A stretch of 64,000 nt of DNA, taken from NCBI GenBank assembly GCA_019634835.1, contig JAHCAO010000002.1, positions 158,169 through 222,168 on the forward strand. The letters run 5' to 3'. The position numbers and the translations under genes were made by a program. The notes beneath the pieces were generated by a model. That model was not told where the DNA came from, did no database searches, and was given only the letters and a program-made list of their open reading frames with translations. Shown here one piece after another: positions 53,601 through 59,784 of this stretch (positions within the stretch are counted from its first letter, which is position 1; each line of letters starts with the position of its first letter). Origin of the DNA: Gammaproteobacteria bacterium. GTDB lineage: Bacteria; Pseudomonadota; Gammaproteobacteria; DSM-16500.

Positions 53601-54355
53601 TTCAACCTAATACGCTTGTTATGCTACTCGAAGATCAAATGCTGACCGTGTATTGGCTTGAAAAGGGAAAAATAAAAAATGCATCCTTCTCAGAGAACTC
53701 AGTTCCAGAAATTACTAAATTTTTATCTCTAGTCAATGAAAATTCAAATGATAAAAAATTGATTGAAGCTATTATATCGCAATACGGATGTACTCCTAAA
53801 AAACATGAAGAACTTTCGCATCGTATCGTAATAGCTGAAGAAAAAAATAAGCAAGACAACTTGGATGTCAAAGTATTCAAAAAATTAACTGGTGAATATG
53901 GTCCTTTAACCATATCAGTTGTTAATGAATCGATTTTACAAATCAATGACGGAAGTCCTAACAGTCCGCGAGATCTTAAATGGATTAATAATGACACGTT
54001 TCTTGATGTGAATGGTGGTAACGTTATGCTTAAATTTAAGTGTAATGAGAGTCGGAATCCAATATCTTTAAGCTGTTACTTTCCAAGTGGTGCAAATTTT
54101 TTATTTCCAGTATCAAAAAGCAATAAATCAGAACTATCTATTAGCTCTAAATCATTTTTTTCACAGCCACAAAAGCAACAAGCGGATGTTGGAAATAAAA
54201 AACATGGCGATAAGAAAATGACTAAAGATGATACTGCGTTTCAATCAACAAAAGAAAAGAAAGCATCTCAGGAATTCACTTCTACAACTGAAAAAAAACG
54301 TGCTACTTCAACGGATGATTTTAACATCACATATGGTAAGCGACCTGGCAAATAG
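50666..54355 (+). CDS. Fes-like esterase fused to serine beta-lactamase-like hydrolase
   Basis: A 1,229-residue protein with no signal peptide. Residues about 60-470 resemble enterochelin esterase: VDNLIIIHDGVSYMGTGTLERIDALI, then the nucleophile elbow IGSSMSGTAS (candidate Ser387). Residues about 495-910 are a class C/serine-hydrolase domain: SxxK in WACSLSKPVF (Ser555, Lys558), Tyr710 in FRYSGEGF (YSG instead of YxN) and HWGHGPG near 855. A 65-residue unit occurs twice, at about 591-655 inside the lactamase domain and about 978-1040 after it. A basic, low-complexity tail ends the protein. Substrate unknown; two ester or amide hydrolase sites in one chain is unusual. Confidence 0.75.
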   Translation: MSATEAFIKGLQEATGKDPFPEKFWGDYPEKATHTFQDALDKYAEYYQTLNPEQQKQMSALFWNQIKKIGTPIIENFSDEEVKVHFLFPRDNYDHETKKLYISGDFHGFTSSDNDRQEMHHKLNTDIMHRSDVMPRDSVVTYNFLQVPPEYQNKSRQELTGEALPKSFYDMEEIPELGNDPLIDSKSDAYAKHTDIGRSIFCANVDNNLSGIHLFKDTDWKKLLTEEYPGYLKNLTHKGTYFCDMNNFLRKDENPANDYMKKIWNVNDKENTRSVSVFQSGEGKVDNLIIIHDGVSYMGTGTLERIDALIEEEKIPKNTAIICISQLPGLIEKYKRESPEKFAKATDPRPIEYGSRIDDYIKFIDQTVSQLGYSGVPAMNRTLIGSSMSGTASVYMILKHKDKFGNAIVQAPTEGTRDILRPLMQERLEAKKLKKEVEDLSGRIHLSCGKFETLEYAQNIRLAHTKELAEILGSNNQALPVDDTGNYGHLPHSWSQELTKPLPLLQQQSLMQAAYIPGISIAAISQGEIQSSALGYADTQSKSRVKADTQFWACSLSKPVFAYLVLKLTKDGSLGYNRILMRKEEPKIEDMGIGDLVALHEDGQLTIYWKENGKIVNRSFREEMVQSILKRLPTIGNESTDLNFIKEITSQYGCPSYLDLDQVLPWDEKLLGDQGDKKPLTPRMILSHQTGLPNEGHPDEKFNPGDGFRYSGEGFLYLQKMITQRTGKSLEELAQTRLFEPLKMTRTTFLFPEEGDKAKTHDEAMVPNPIPKQPANNSNAAGSLHTTASDYARFLKACMDDKDFIDLITPQINSMEKDIDAKEKRLDSETLKPIDWGLGFGLQKDKSGNIVSAFHWGHGPGARTFFAINLEHPQSAVVYLTNSENGLAVAKDIATPIVGDITPLMKFLSDKYGYEDIHAPNWKEYHECLIAGVSAENEGNFDLAIKSYKEAAKAWQANLANKWFDCVLTSNKEPTLESIQPNTLVMLLEDQMLTVYWLEKGKIKNASFSENSVPEITKFLSLVNENSNDKKLIEAIISQYGCTPKKHEELSHRIVIAEEKNKQDNLDVKVFKKLTGEYGPLTISVVNESILQINDGSPNSPRDLKWINNDTFLDVNGGNVMLKFKCNESRNPISLSCYFPSGANFLFPVSKSNKSELSISSKSFFSQPQKQQADVGNKKHGDKKMTKDDTAFQSTKEKKASQEFTSTTEKKRATSTDDFNITYGKRPGK

Positions 54356-54450
54356 AATGTCAGGTATTTTTGTACCCCGCCCGCCATTACTCAGACGAAC
54401 AAATGATATCAGTTAGCCAAATCAAATTTCAAAATAAATATGAAAAAGTA

Positions 54451-54555
54451 TTGTTATGATATATTTTTCAAGTATAATGTGTGAAATAAATTAGGACATT
54501 GGGCTTTGCCCAATTTAGGAGGACAAGGTAGTAACACCTTATGGAATAAAAACAC
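54451..54555 (+). promoter_or_regulatory. Promoter and GGA-rich leader of the CsrA-fusion gene
   Basis: -35 TTGTTA (54451-54456) and -10 TATAAT (54473-54478), spacing 16. The leader holds a hairpin attgggctttgcccaat preceded by aggac and followed by aggaggacaagg, plus tggaat. CsrA binds GGA motifs in loops or near ribosome-binding sites, so the leader could bind its own product or host CsrA. Confidence 0.55.
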
Positions 54556-55158
54556 ATGAGTTTAGTATTACGTCGTTCACCCGGCCAGTCCATTGTTATC
54601 GGCAATAAAGGCCAAATCAAAATTACCTTTCATCGTGAAGAAAATGGTGTCGCCCACATCGGGATTGAAGCGCCAAAATCAATACCTATAGATCGCTTAG
54701 AAATCTACGAAAAGAAATTACTCGAAAAATCCAAATCGAATGATTCCTCTGAATATGTGAAATTACCTGATCGTGATATTAATCAAGTGGCATTAATTCT
54801 GGGGACTACAGGTGCGGGTAAAACGATAACATTAAGAAGACTCTACAATAGAGCGATACAACAAGGCTATCCGCTTATTATTGTAGATGGCAAGCCGGAG
54901 GATTCGAATGTTCATTGGGTGCAGCAGTTAGCTGAGCAATATGGACGATCATTTTACGGGTTTAACTGTGGTAACTTTAGTCATTACGATCCTTTAGCGC
55001 ATGGTGGTTTTACAGAACTAAAAGATAAAGTGATTTGTTTAAAAGATGATTGGAGTAGTGATTATTATCGATCGATTGCAGAAGATTATTTGCAAACGAC
55101 GTTTCAAGTATTACTTAGTTTGCATGAAAAAATTGATTTATATCAAGTGATTGATTGA
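54556..55158 (+). CDS. CsrA domain fused to truncated TraD-like conjugation ATPase
   Basis: A 200-residue protein. Residues 1-55 are a full CsrA RNA-binding domain (MSLVLRRSPGQSIVIGNKG, IGIEAPKSIPIDRLEIYEKK), including the basic start and the Arg before EIY. After a short linker comes a P-loop ATPase of the TraD/VirD4 coupling type: VALILGTTGAGKTITLRRLY (Walker A 83-90), PLIIVDGKPEDSN, and YGFNCGNFSHYDPLAHGG. The ATPase stops early, at a junction with the PIN fragment on the other strand. csrA paralogues occur in Legionella conjugative elements near transfer genes; a direct fusion is unusual. Confidence 0.75.
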   Translation: MSLVLRRSPGQSIVIGNKGQIKITFHREENGVAHIGIEAPKSIPIDRLEIYEKKLLEKSKSNDSSEYVKLPDRDINQVALILGTTGAGKTITLRRLYNRAIQQGYPLIIVDGKPEDSNVHWVQQLAEQYGRSFYGFNCGNFSHYDPLAHGGFTELKDKVICLKDDWSSDYYRSIAEDYLQTTFQVLLSLHEKIDLYQVID

Positions 55159-55268
55159 GATACAATGAGTTCAATTTTTCGATGTTGCCAGGCTTTTAAA
55201 ATTTGGTACGGCGGTCCAGACCAGAATATTCCAGAGATAAAAACATTTGTATCCAGAATAATTTTCAC
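55143..55268 (-). pseudogene. Truncated PIN-domain toxin
   Basis: A 41-residue stub starting GTG at 55268: VKIILDTNVFISGIFWSG, then PPYQILKAWQHRKIELIVS. It is the first strand and helix of COG1569-type PIN toxins, with one catalytic Asp in LDTNVF. It then runs into the end of the CsrA-ATPase gene and stops. The GTG overlaps the antitoxin stop (GTGA), as in intact operons. It should be inactive as an RNase. Confidence 0.8.
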
Positions 55269-55528
55269 GACTTTTTTCGCACTTTTTTTATTATTTTTTG
55301 AATATCTGACTTTTTAATTTCTGATCGCCCAGCCTGCTTCCTTGCTTGAGTAATAAGATGATCAAAATTCTTCATGGACGGCGGCGTTATGATCTTTAGT
55401 ATGATAACGTCTTTTTCCCCTAGAACAACGAACTGCTTTCCTTCCGTTAATTTTAAAGCTTTCCTGATTTCTTCTGGAATGACAACCTGGCCTTTTGAGG
55501 ACATTCGTGTTGTTGCAAGTGGTTTCAT
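55265..55528 (-). CDS. AbrB/MazE-type antitoxin
   Basis: An 87-residue protein with an N-terminal SpoVT/AbrB swapped-hairpin DNA-binding domain (TRMSSKGQVVIPEEIRKALKL, GKQFVVLGEKDVIILK) and a charged C-terminal toxin-binding tail. It pairs with the PIN gene directly downstream. A strong AGGAGA ribosome-binding site precedes ATG 55528. With the toxin broken, it remains as an orphan DNA-binding protein. Confidence 0.88.
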   Translation of the reverse strand: MKPLATTRMSSKGQVVIPEEIRKALKLTEGKQFVVLGEKDVIILKIITPPSMKNFDHLITQARKQAGRSEIKKSDIQKIIKKVRKKS

Positions 55529-55538
55529 GGGACATCTC

Positions 55539-55564
55539 CTATAATCTTACTAGTAAGATTATAG
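55539..55564. promoter_or_regulatory. Operator palindrome of the AbrB/PIN operon
   Basis: A 26-bp palindrome with 12-bp arms ctataatcttac and gtaagattatag around ta. A TATAAT -10 for the minus strand lies inside it, so bound antitoxin would shut the promoter. Confidence 0.7.
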
Positions 55565-55856
55565 CAAATTCACCAGACTTGTCAAAGGTAAGCATAGCAA
55601 GCTAGAAAATAAAGGGCTGATATGGCGTAAAGCTGTTTTCTAATGCTAAAGCAGAAGGATTGATCAAAAATACAGTCGATCAAATCAGCAGCACGAGGGT
55701 TCAGAAATTTTAATAATTATCGCACATCAATATGGTTTTATTGTGGCAGGCTGGCAATGTACCCATAGATTTGTGTAAAATATCATAATCATCGTTATCG
55801 AAATTTTCATTAATAATGTTTATAAATACCCTTTATATCTGTTAATCAAATTTAAA
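55565..55856. other. Gap with no gene recognised
   Basis: This AT-rich stretch between the AbrB operator and the integrase fragment has no supported reading frame, RNA or repeat. It is probably decayed island DNA. Confidence 0.5.
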
Positions 55857-56006
55857 TTCTGACTAATTTCTCCATTGCATTAACTTTATGTTAGGATGCG
55901 AGATGTGCATAGCGTAGCGTCATTGATAAATCTGAATGCCCCAGTAATTCTCTAACAGTATTTAGATCAACACCAGCCATGACAAGGCGGGAGGCAACAT
56001 ATCATG
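55857..56006 (-). pseudogene. Integrase 3' fragment, copy 1
   Basis: About 150 bp closely match the 3' end of the island-2 integrase (61937-62106): the region encoding [25 protein letters not shown] text on the minus strand, with small deletions. The match stops at atatcatgcca, where a LuxR fragment begins. It marks an old recombination joint. Confidence 0.7.
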
Positions 56007-56569
56007 CCAGCTAAGTATCTTGATAAGCCAATCAATTATTTTATTTGGTTAACTAATCATTGGCCGGAAATGTTAACCGATTATGCGTCTAACTTCGACA
56101 CTGCTAATGGTATTTCTATTGCTGAAAAAAACAATAAATACACTATTTTTTTTGCTTTGGAGCGAGTGCGAATAATACATCAGTTATAAATTTTTATATA
56201 AACCACCCGGATCTTTTACAAAAATATGGGCATTATTTTAGGGAAAGGGAAAGGGAAAGGGAAAGGGAAAGCGCAAGCGCATTACTTAAAGAGTATGAGA
56301 AAGATAAAATTATTATTTCAAATAATGCAATTTACTCTTTACCACAGAGCCTCTCATTATTCGATTATCAAGCAGGCCAACTATCGTTCAAGCTTACCCG
56401 TCGTGAAAATGATTGTGCCAAGCAATTAATTCTAGGCAAACAAATAAAAGAAATAGCCTCTATACTAAAATTATCTCCACGTACAGTTGAATCGCATATT
56501 AATAATTTGAAAGAAAAATTTAATTATCGTAACAAGTTGGAATTGGCTATCAAATTATCTAAGCTATAA
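56004..56569 (+). pseudogene. LuxR-family regulator, 5'-truncated and frameshifted
   Basis: The first frame (56004-56189) gives part of a ligand domain (DKPINYFIWLTNHWPEMLTD). A one-base shift near 56155, after an eight-T run, moves to the frame that reads NFYINHPDLLQKYGHYF, an Arg-Glu repeat, then a complete LuxR HTH (LTRRENDCAKQLILGKQIKE, LSPRTVESHINNLKEKF) and a stop at 56569. The N-terminus is lost at the joint with the integrase fragment. Similar in type to the LuxR at 49021 but not a recent duplicate. Confidence 0.7.
56241..56270 (+). repeat. Hexanucleotide tandem repeat (gggaaa) x5
   Basis: Five exact copies of gggaaa, within the LuxR pseudogene. In the reading frame that leads to the HTH they encode alternating Arg-Glu. 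The unit is a multiple of three, so copy-number change would lengthen or shorten the linker but not shift the frame. Confidence 0.85.
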
Positions 56570-56691
56570 AATTTCAGAAATTTATTAAAGAGTAGATATC
56601 CGTGAAATCACGGATACACAACTTCATAATATCATGCGATTATTTACAACGTATTAATAAATAGATTTAACCTTATTTAAGGTAGGATCAT

Positions 56692-57054
56692 ATGAATAAA
56701 ATATGCATGAAACTAATTGCTTTTATATTTATAGCATTTCTAATCACTAGTTCATACGCATCTAATTATATTGAACATTATACATTTTATTATGAATCTG
56801 GTGACACTTATGATGTCAAATTGACTGAGAGCACAGTGACCTGGAAAGGATTGGAAGGTGGCGATAAAGGACAAACGGAAACAGATTATATAAAAAGAAA
56901 AAATTTTTCTAAAGACATAGAAATCGTTCAATGGCATGAAATAAGCGGCAGTTTTGTTACCTTGGTATTTGATCGAACACACCTTAAGATCATCAGTTCA
57001 GGGAGAACAAGTGATGGCGATTGGCTTATGTTAGGCAAAGCAACAATTAATTAA
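56692..57054 (+). CDS. Secreted MoaF-like protein
   Basis: A 120-residue protein with a signal peptide (about 1-23, ending SSYA-S). The rest fits the lipocalin-like MoaF domain: YTFYYESGDTYDVKL, STVTWKGLEGGDKGQTETDY, EIVQWHEISGSFVTLVFDR, KIISSGRTSDGDWLMLG. MoaF-like proteins are small beta-barrels of largely unknown ligand. It has a clear aaggtagg ribosome-binding site and is 26 bp upstream of the Cys-Cys peptide, so it may head a three-gene operon. Confidence 0.65.
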   Translation: MNKICMKLIAFIFIAFLITSSYASNYIEHYTFYYESGDTYDVKLTESTVTWKGLEGGDKGQTETDYIKRKNFSKDIEIVQWHEISGSFVTLVFDRTHLKIISSGRTSDGDWLMLGKATIN

Positions 57055-57080
57055 ATTTTATTTTTTTAGGAGATTTAATA

Positions 57081-57179
57081 ATGAAAGAAATACTTATACA
57101 AAAAATTTTGAACCATAAGCTAAAAAAAGGTAATCAAGCTTATTGCTGCGCAGATCATGGTGGACATATTAAGAAGTAA
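57081..57179 (+). CDS. 32-residue Cys-Cys peptide, possible peptide precursor
   Basis: Preceded by a strong AGGAGA eight bases upstream. The peptide begins MKEILIQKILNHKLKKG, a charged amphipathic leader-like helix, then NQAYCCADHGGHIKK, a short Cys/Gly/His core. The next gene starts 4 bp after its stop. The layout resembles a RiPP precursor or a metal-binding peptide, but no maturation enzyme of a known RiPP class is next to it. Confidence 0.45.
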   Translation: MKEILIQKILNHKLKKGNQAYCCADHGGHIKK

Positions 57180-57183
57180 TCGC

Positions 57184-57624
57184 ATGAATACCAATCAAAC
57201 ACTTTCTCAATTGCTACAATATAAAAATCAATCTGTATTTAATCGATATAGAAAAGATTATCCAAACAACAAAATGCTTCCTGAAGAAGCATTTTGTGAA
57301 TTAGTAAAGTATTTATGGTTGTGCCATCAGCACAAAATAGATCAAGATATAAGGGATGATTCTACACTTAATTTTACTTGCGTTATGCACGCTGAAATGC
57401 ATGAACTAGATCATATGTGGCATACATTTTTACTTTTTACTAAAGATTATCAAGATTTTTGCATGAGGTATTTTGGTGAATTTTTTCATCACTGCCCTTT
57501 GAGCGATACAGATATAAATCTATCCACTGAAATATACTCGACCGAGTTAAAGAATTATTTATCTTATATCTATGATAAGTTAGGTGAAGATACATTGCGG
57601 AAATGGTTTGGGGAATGTTTGTAG
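57184..57624 (+). CDS. GRDP-like (DUF1399-type) protein
   Basis: A 146-residue protein starting MNTNQTLSQLL. The core EAFCELVKYLWLCHQHK...ELDHMWHTFLLFTKDYQDFCMRYFGEFFHHCP matches the conserved DxxWHxxLLxTxxYxxFCxxxFGxFxHHxP pattern of glycine-rich domain-containing protein-like families. The His and Cys could bind a metal. Bacterial members are single-domain and uncharacterised. It lies 4 bp after the Cys-Cys peptide, so the two are translationally coupled. Confidence 0.65.
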   Translation: MNTNQTLSQLLQYKNQSVFNRYRKDYPNNKMLPEEAFCELVKYLWLCHQHKIDQDIRDDSTLNFTCVMHAEMHELDHMWHTFLLFTKDYQDFCMRYFGEFFHHCPLSDTDINLSTEIYSTELKNYLSYIYDKLGEDTLRKWFGECL

Positions 57625-57978
57625 ACTTGGCCCAAGGGTGCGGACGCACCGATGCAGTGCCAGTTATTATGCTGTACCCTGCTGTCCTGATAGTGCATGC
57701 GCTTGTGGTGGTCAAGTGATATTAAATGCGGAAATTTATCGCCGACATCAGCAATATAAATTTTCAATCATTTGCCCGATTGTGACTGAGTATCAAATCT
57801 ATTCTGGAAGCTGCAATCAATATCATCAAAAGCGAGAGGGAACGCTTCCCAATGGTGTAAGCTTTGGCATGTTGGGGCCAAGAGCTACATTAATAATGCA
57901 TTGTTCTGCGATTTATGTTCTTCTGATCGCGGAATACGTTTTTATTTTATTGTTTGCTCAAAAATATTTGATAAGTGA
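57625..57978. other. Gap between GRDP-like gene and mqsA
   Basis: No gene is supported. A plus-strand frame rich in Cys (CCPDSACACGG near 57672-57706) runs through but has no start signal and would overlap mqsA. It could be a remnant of a Cys-rich peptide gene or chance. Confidence 0.4.
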
Positions 57979-58392
57979 CTATGCGGCAGCATTATTTTTA
58001 TCTATAAGATATTTTAAATCTTCCGGGTGGCGTTCAAGCATTTTAAGTAAATTGCTAACAGCAGGAAGAGGCTTTGTTTCGCCGCGTTCGTAGCGGCTAA
58101 ATCCATTTTTACCACCGCCAAATATTCTTCCTGCTTCTTCCTGCGTTAACTTGAGAATATCTTTACGGATGTGACGAATTTCTTCTGGAGTCAAAAGACC
58201 ATCGACTTTCGCTTTAAATTTCTCAAAAGCTTTTTCCGTTTTTGCAATATCATCACCGTTTAAAATCCCTTCTTCACAAGAATCGCACCATAATCCAGGT
58301 TGTTCTAAGGTAATGGATTTACCTTTATAGGTAAAAACTTGAGGTTTTGTTTTTTGATGCAACATGCCTCTATTGCAAGCATGACATTTCAT
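57979..58392 (-). CDS. mqsA: MqsA antitoxin
   Basis: A 137-residue antitoxin. The N-terminal zinc domain has two CxxC pairs (MKCHACNRG and LWCDSCEEG) that bind the toxin; the C-terminal HTH (LTQEEAGRIFGGGKNGFSRY) binds the operator. Length matches E. coli MqsA (131). It follows mqsR by 3 bp, the typical toxin-first order. Confidence 0.93.
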   Translation of the reverse strand: MKCHACNRGMLHQKTKPQVFTYKGKSITLEQPGLWCDSCEEGILNGDDIAKTEKAFEKFKAKVDGLLTPEEIRHIRKDILKLTQEEAGRIFGGGKNGFSRYERGETKPLPAVSNLLKMLERHPEDLKYLIDKNNAAA

Positions 58393-58395
58393 GGA

Positions 58396-58698
58396 TTATT
58401 TCTCCTTAAAGGAAATAACAAAATGTCCCATTTCATCGACCTGGAACTTAATATATAAGAAGTACCCATTGTACTCCGTATTATAAACATCTTGCCAAAT
58501 GCGATGGTCTGAATGAGTAGTCATCGATTTGACGAAATCTTTTCGTTTGAGCTGTTGAATAGCATCTACCATATCTTGTTGTGTAAATCCCATTAAACGA
58601 GCATCCTTTAATGCTGTAGCGGTAGCTCGTAGTTTTTTGACCGTAGAGAAAGCTAGCTTTACGGTCTCTAAGTCATAAGTAGCTACTCGCTTTTCCAT
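58396..58698 (-). CDS. mqsR: MqsR toxin (mRNA interferase)
   Basis: A 100-residue RelE-fold RNase, matching E. coli MqsR in length (98) and motifs: KRVATYDLETVKLAFSTVKK, GFTQQDMVDAIQQLKRKDFVKSM, HRIWQDVYNTEY, YIKFQVDEMGHFVISFKEK. It cuts mRNA at GCU sites in translation-independent fashion. Intact, so this system is probably active and may stabilise island 2. Confidence 0.93.
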   Translation of the reverse strand: MEKRVATYDLETVKLAFSTVKKLRATATALKDARLMGFTQQDMVDAIQQLKRKDFVKSMTTHSDHRIWQDVYNTEYNGYFLYIKFQVDEMGHFVISFKEK

Positions 58699-58708
58699 AA
58701 TTAATTAT

Positions 58709-58753
58709 ATCCTATAAGGTTAATTTTTCAAGATATTATTACCCTTTTAGGGT
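58709..58753. promoter_or_regulatory. MqsA operators upstream of mqsR
   Basis: Two dyads lie upstream of mqsR: acccttttagggt (58741-58753) and atcctataaggtta (58709-58722; on the minus strand taaccttataggat). E. coli MqsA binds AACCT-N-AGGTT palindromes, so these are good operator candidates. Confidence 0.65.
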
Positions 58754-58797
58754 AATTTAATTTATTTCTAAATAGATGAATAACAGGGACATATCCA

Positions 58798-59167
58798 TTA
58801 TTTTTGATATTCATCTGGCAGTGATCGCGCTGCTCTCAATAAAGCAATCCCATTCCATTTGTTTTTAATCGTTTGACAAACTAACCAATAGCGCTGGGGC
58901 GCAGAATTGATAAAATCTAAAAGTATGACCCACTGTACGTATGTTACCGAACCAGAAAGCAAAACTTCCTTATCTTGCACTGCTATGCTCTTTTACTCAT
59001 AGTTTTGCTAACTTTAACCAGTGAGTATTTGTAGTCTCATATATGGCTTTTTCCTTTATTATTTCCATATTATTTTTAGCTTGTTTGATGCGACTGATTA
59101 TGCTTTTATAAAAAAAGCCATAATTATCCTTATTATCCTGGTTATTTTCGCTGATATCATTGTCCAC
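58798..59167 (-). pseudogene. Decayed copy of the DUF1016 gene
   Basis: Closely matches 61384-61872 but has lost about 118 bp (equivalent to about 61628-61746) and carries frame changes. Only the C-terminal part (VTYVQWVILLDFINSAPQRY) still reads through. It sits in the same order next to an integrase fragment as the intact copy. Confidence 0.8.
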
Positions 59168-59228
59168 AAGAGAACTACCTTTAAAATTTTTATTAAATAA
59201 TGACCCTATCCTGAAGTAATCTTTATGT

Positions 59229-59615
59229 TAATTTGGATTACGAACTAATTTCTCCACTGCATTAGCTTTGTGCTCTGGTGCTAAATGCGCATAGCGCAGC
59301 GTCATTATTGGTTCGCGTTTTCACGCCCGGTTTTAATTTTGATATCACGCTGATGAATGGATTCTCTTAATCGTTTTTTTTCATCGGTGGTTAGGTATCT
59401 TACTTTGACAGAGTGATCAGACTTTAACTGTTTTAATTTTTCCAGTGGGTGCTTATCTATAAACTCCCATAATACTGCTTTTGAAAGTGCAGCTTTTAGG
59501 CCAGTGAGATTGCGGTTGATGGTATGAGGGGTGATATTATTTTTTAATCGTTGTGTTCGCCATTGATCGATTAATACGGGCGTAATGTTTGTGACTGTCG
59601 CACTTGGGACTAAAA
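59229..59615 (-). pseudogene. Integrase fragment, copy 2 (internal deletion)
   Basis: Both ends match the island-2 integrase (about 61930-62010 and 62465-62750), but about 450 bp between them, holding most of the catalytic domain, are gone. It and the DUF1016 remnant form a direct, decayed duplicate of 61384-62750. Confidence 0.8.
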
Positions 59616-59730
59616 TCCGCCCCTGGTGATTTGATCTAAGCTATTGTGTCCTACCTGAGACATCTGCCTCCCGAAAGCTAAAATATATCGGCCTCCATCT
59701 GAAAAATATCTATCACTTAAACCTTGCTTC

Positions 59731-59777
59731 GATCTGTTCCGCGGAATATAATATATCTATAATCCGCGGAACAGGTC
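59731..59777. repeat. 47-bp palindromic element, left of the ATPase gene
   Basis: Ends gatctgttccgcggaatat and atccgcggaacaggtc are inverted with respect to each other around an AT-rich centre. An element of the same length and same ends stands at 61257-61303. It lies 7 bp upstream of the ATPase start, so it could also act as promoter/operator. Confidence 0.75.
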
Positions 59778-59784
59778 ACAGCTG

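Noticed and set aside
56241..56270. Phase-variable on/off switch at the gggaaa repeat
   Set aside because: The unit is six bases, so copy-number change cannot shift the frame; it can only change linker length.
57584..58093. Cys-rich plus-strand frame (CCPDSACACGG) between the GRDP-like gene and mqsA
   Set aside because: It would overlap both the GRDP-like gene and the intact mqsA, and no start signal is visible. Kept only as a note.
59620..59730. End of an IS21-like element
   Set aside because: The text cgcacttgggactaaaatcc looks like an IS end, but no matching partner end or transposase was found.
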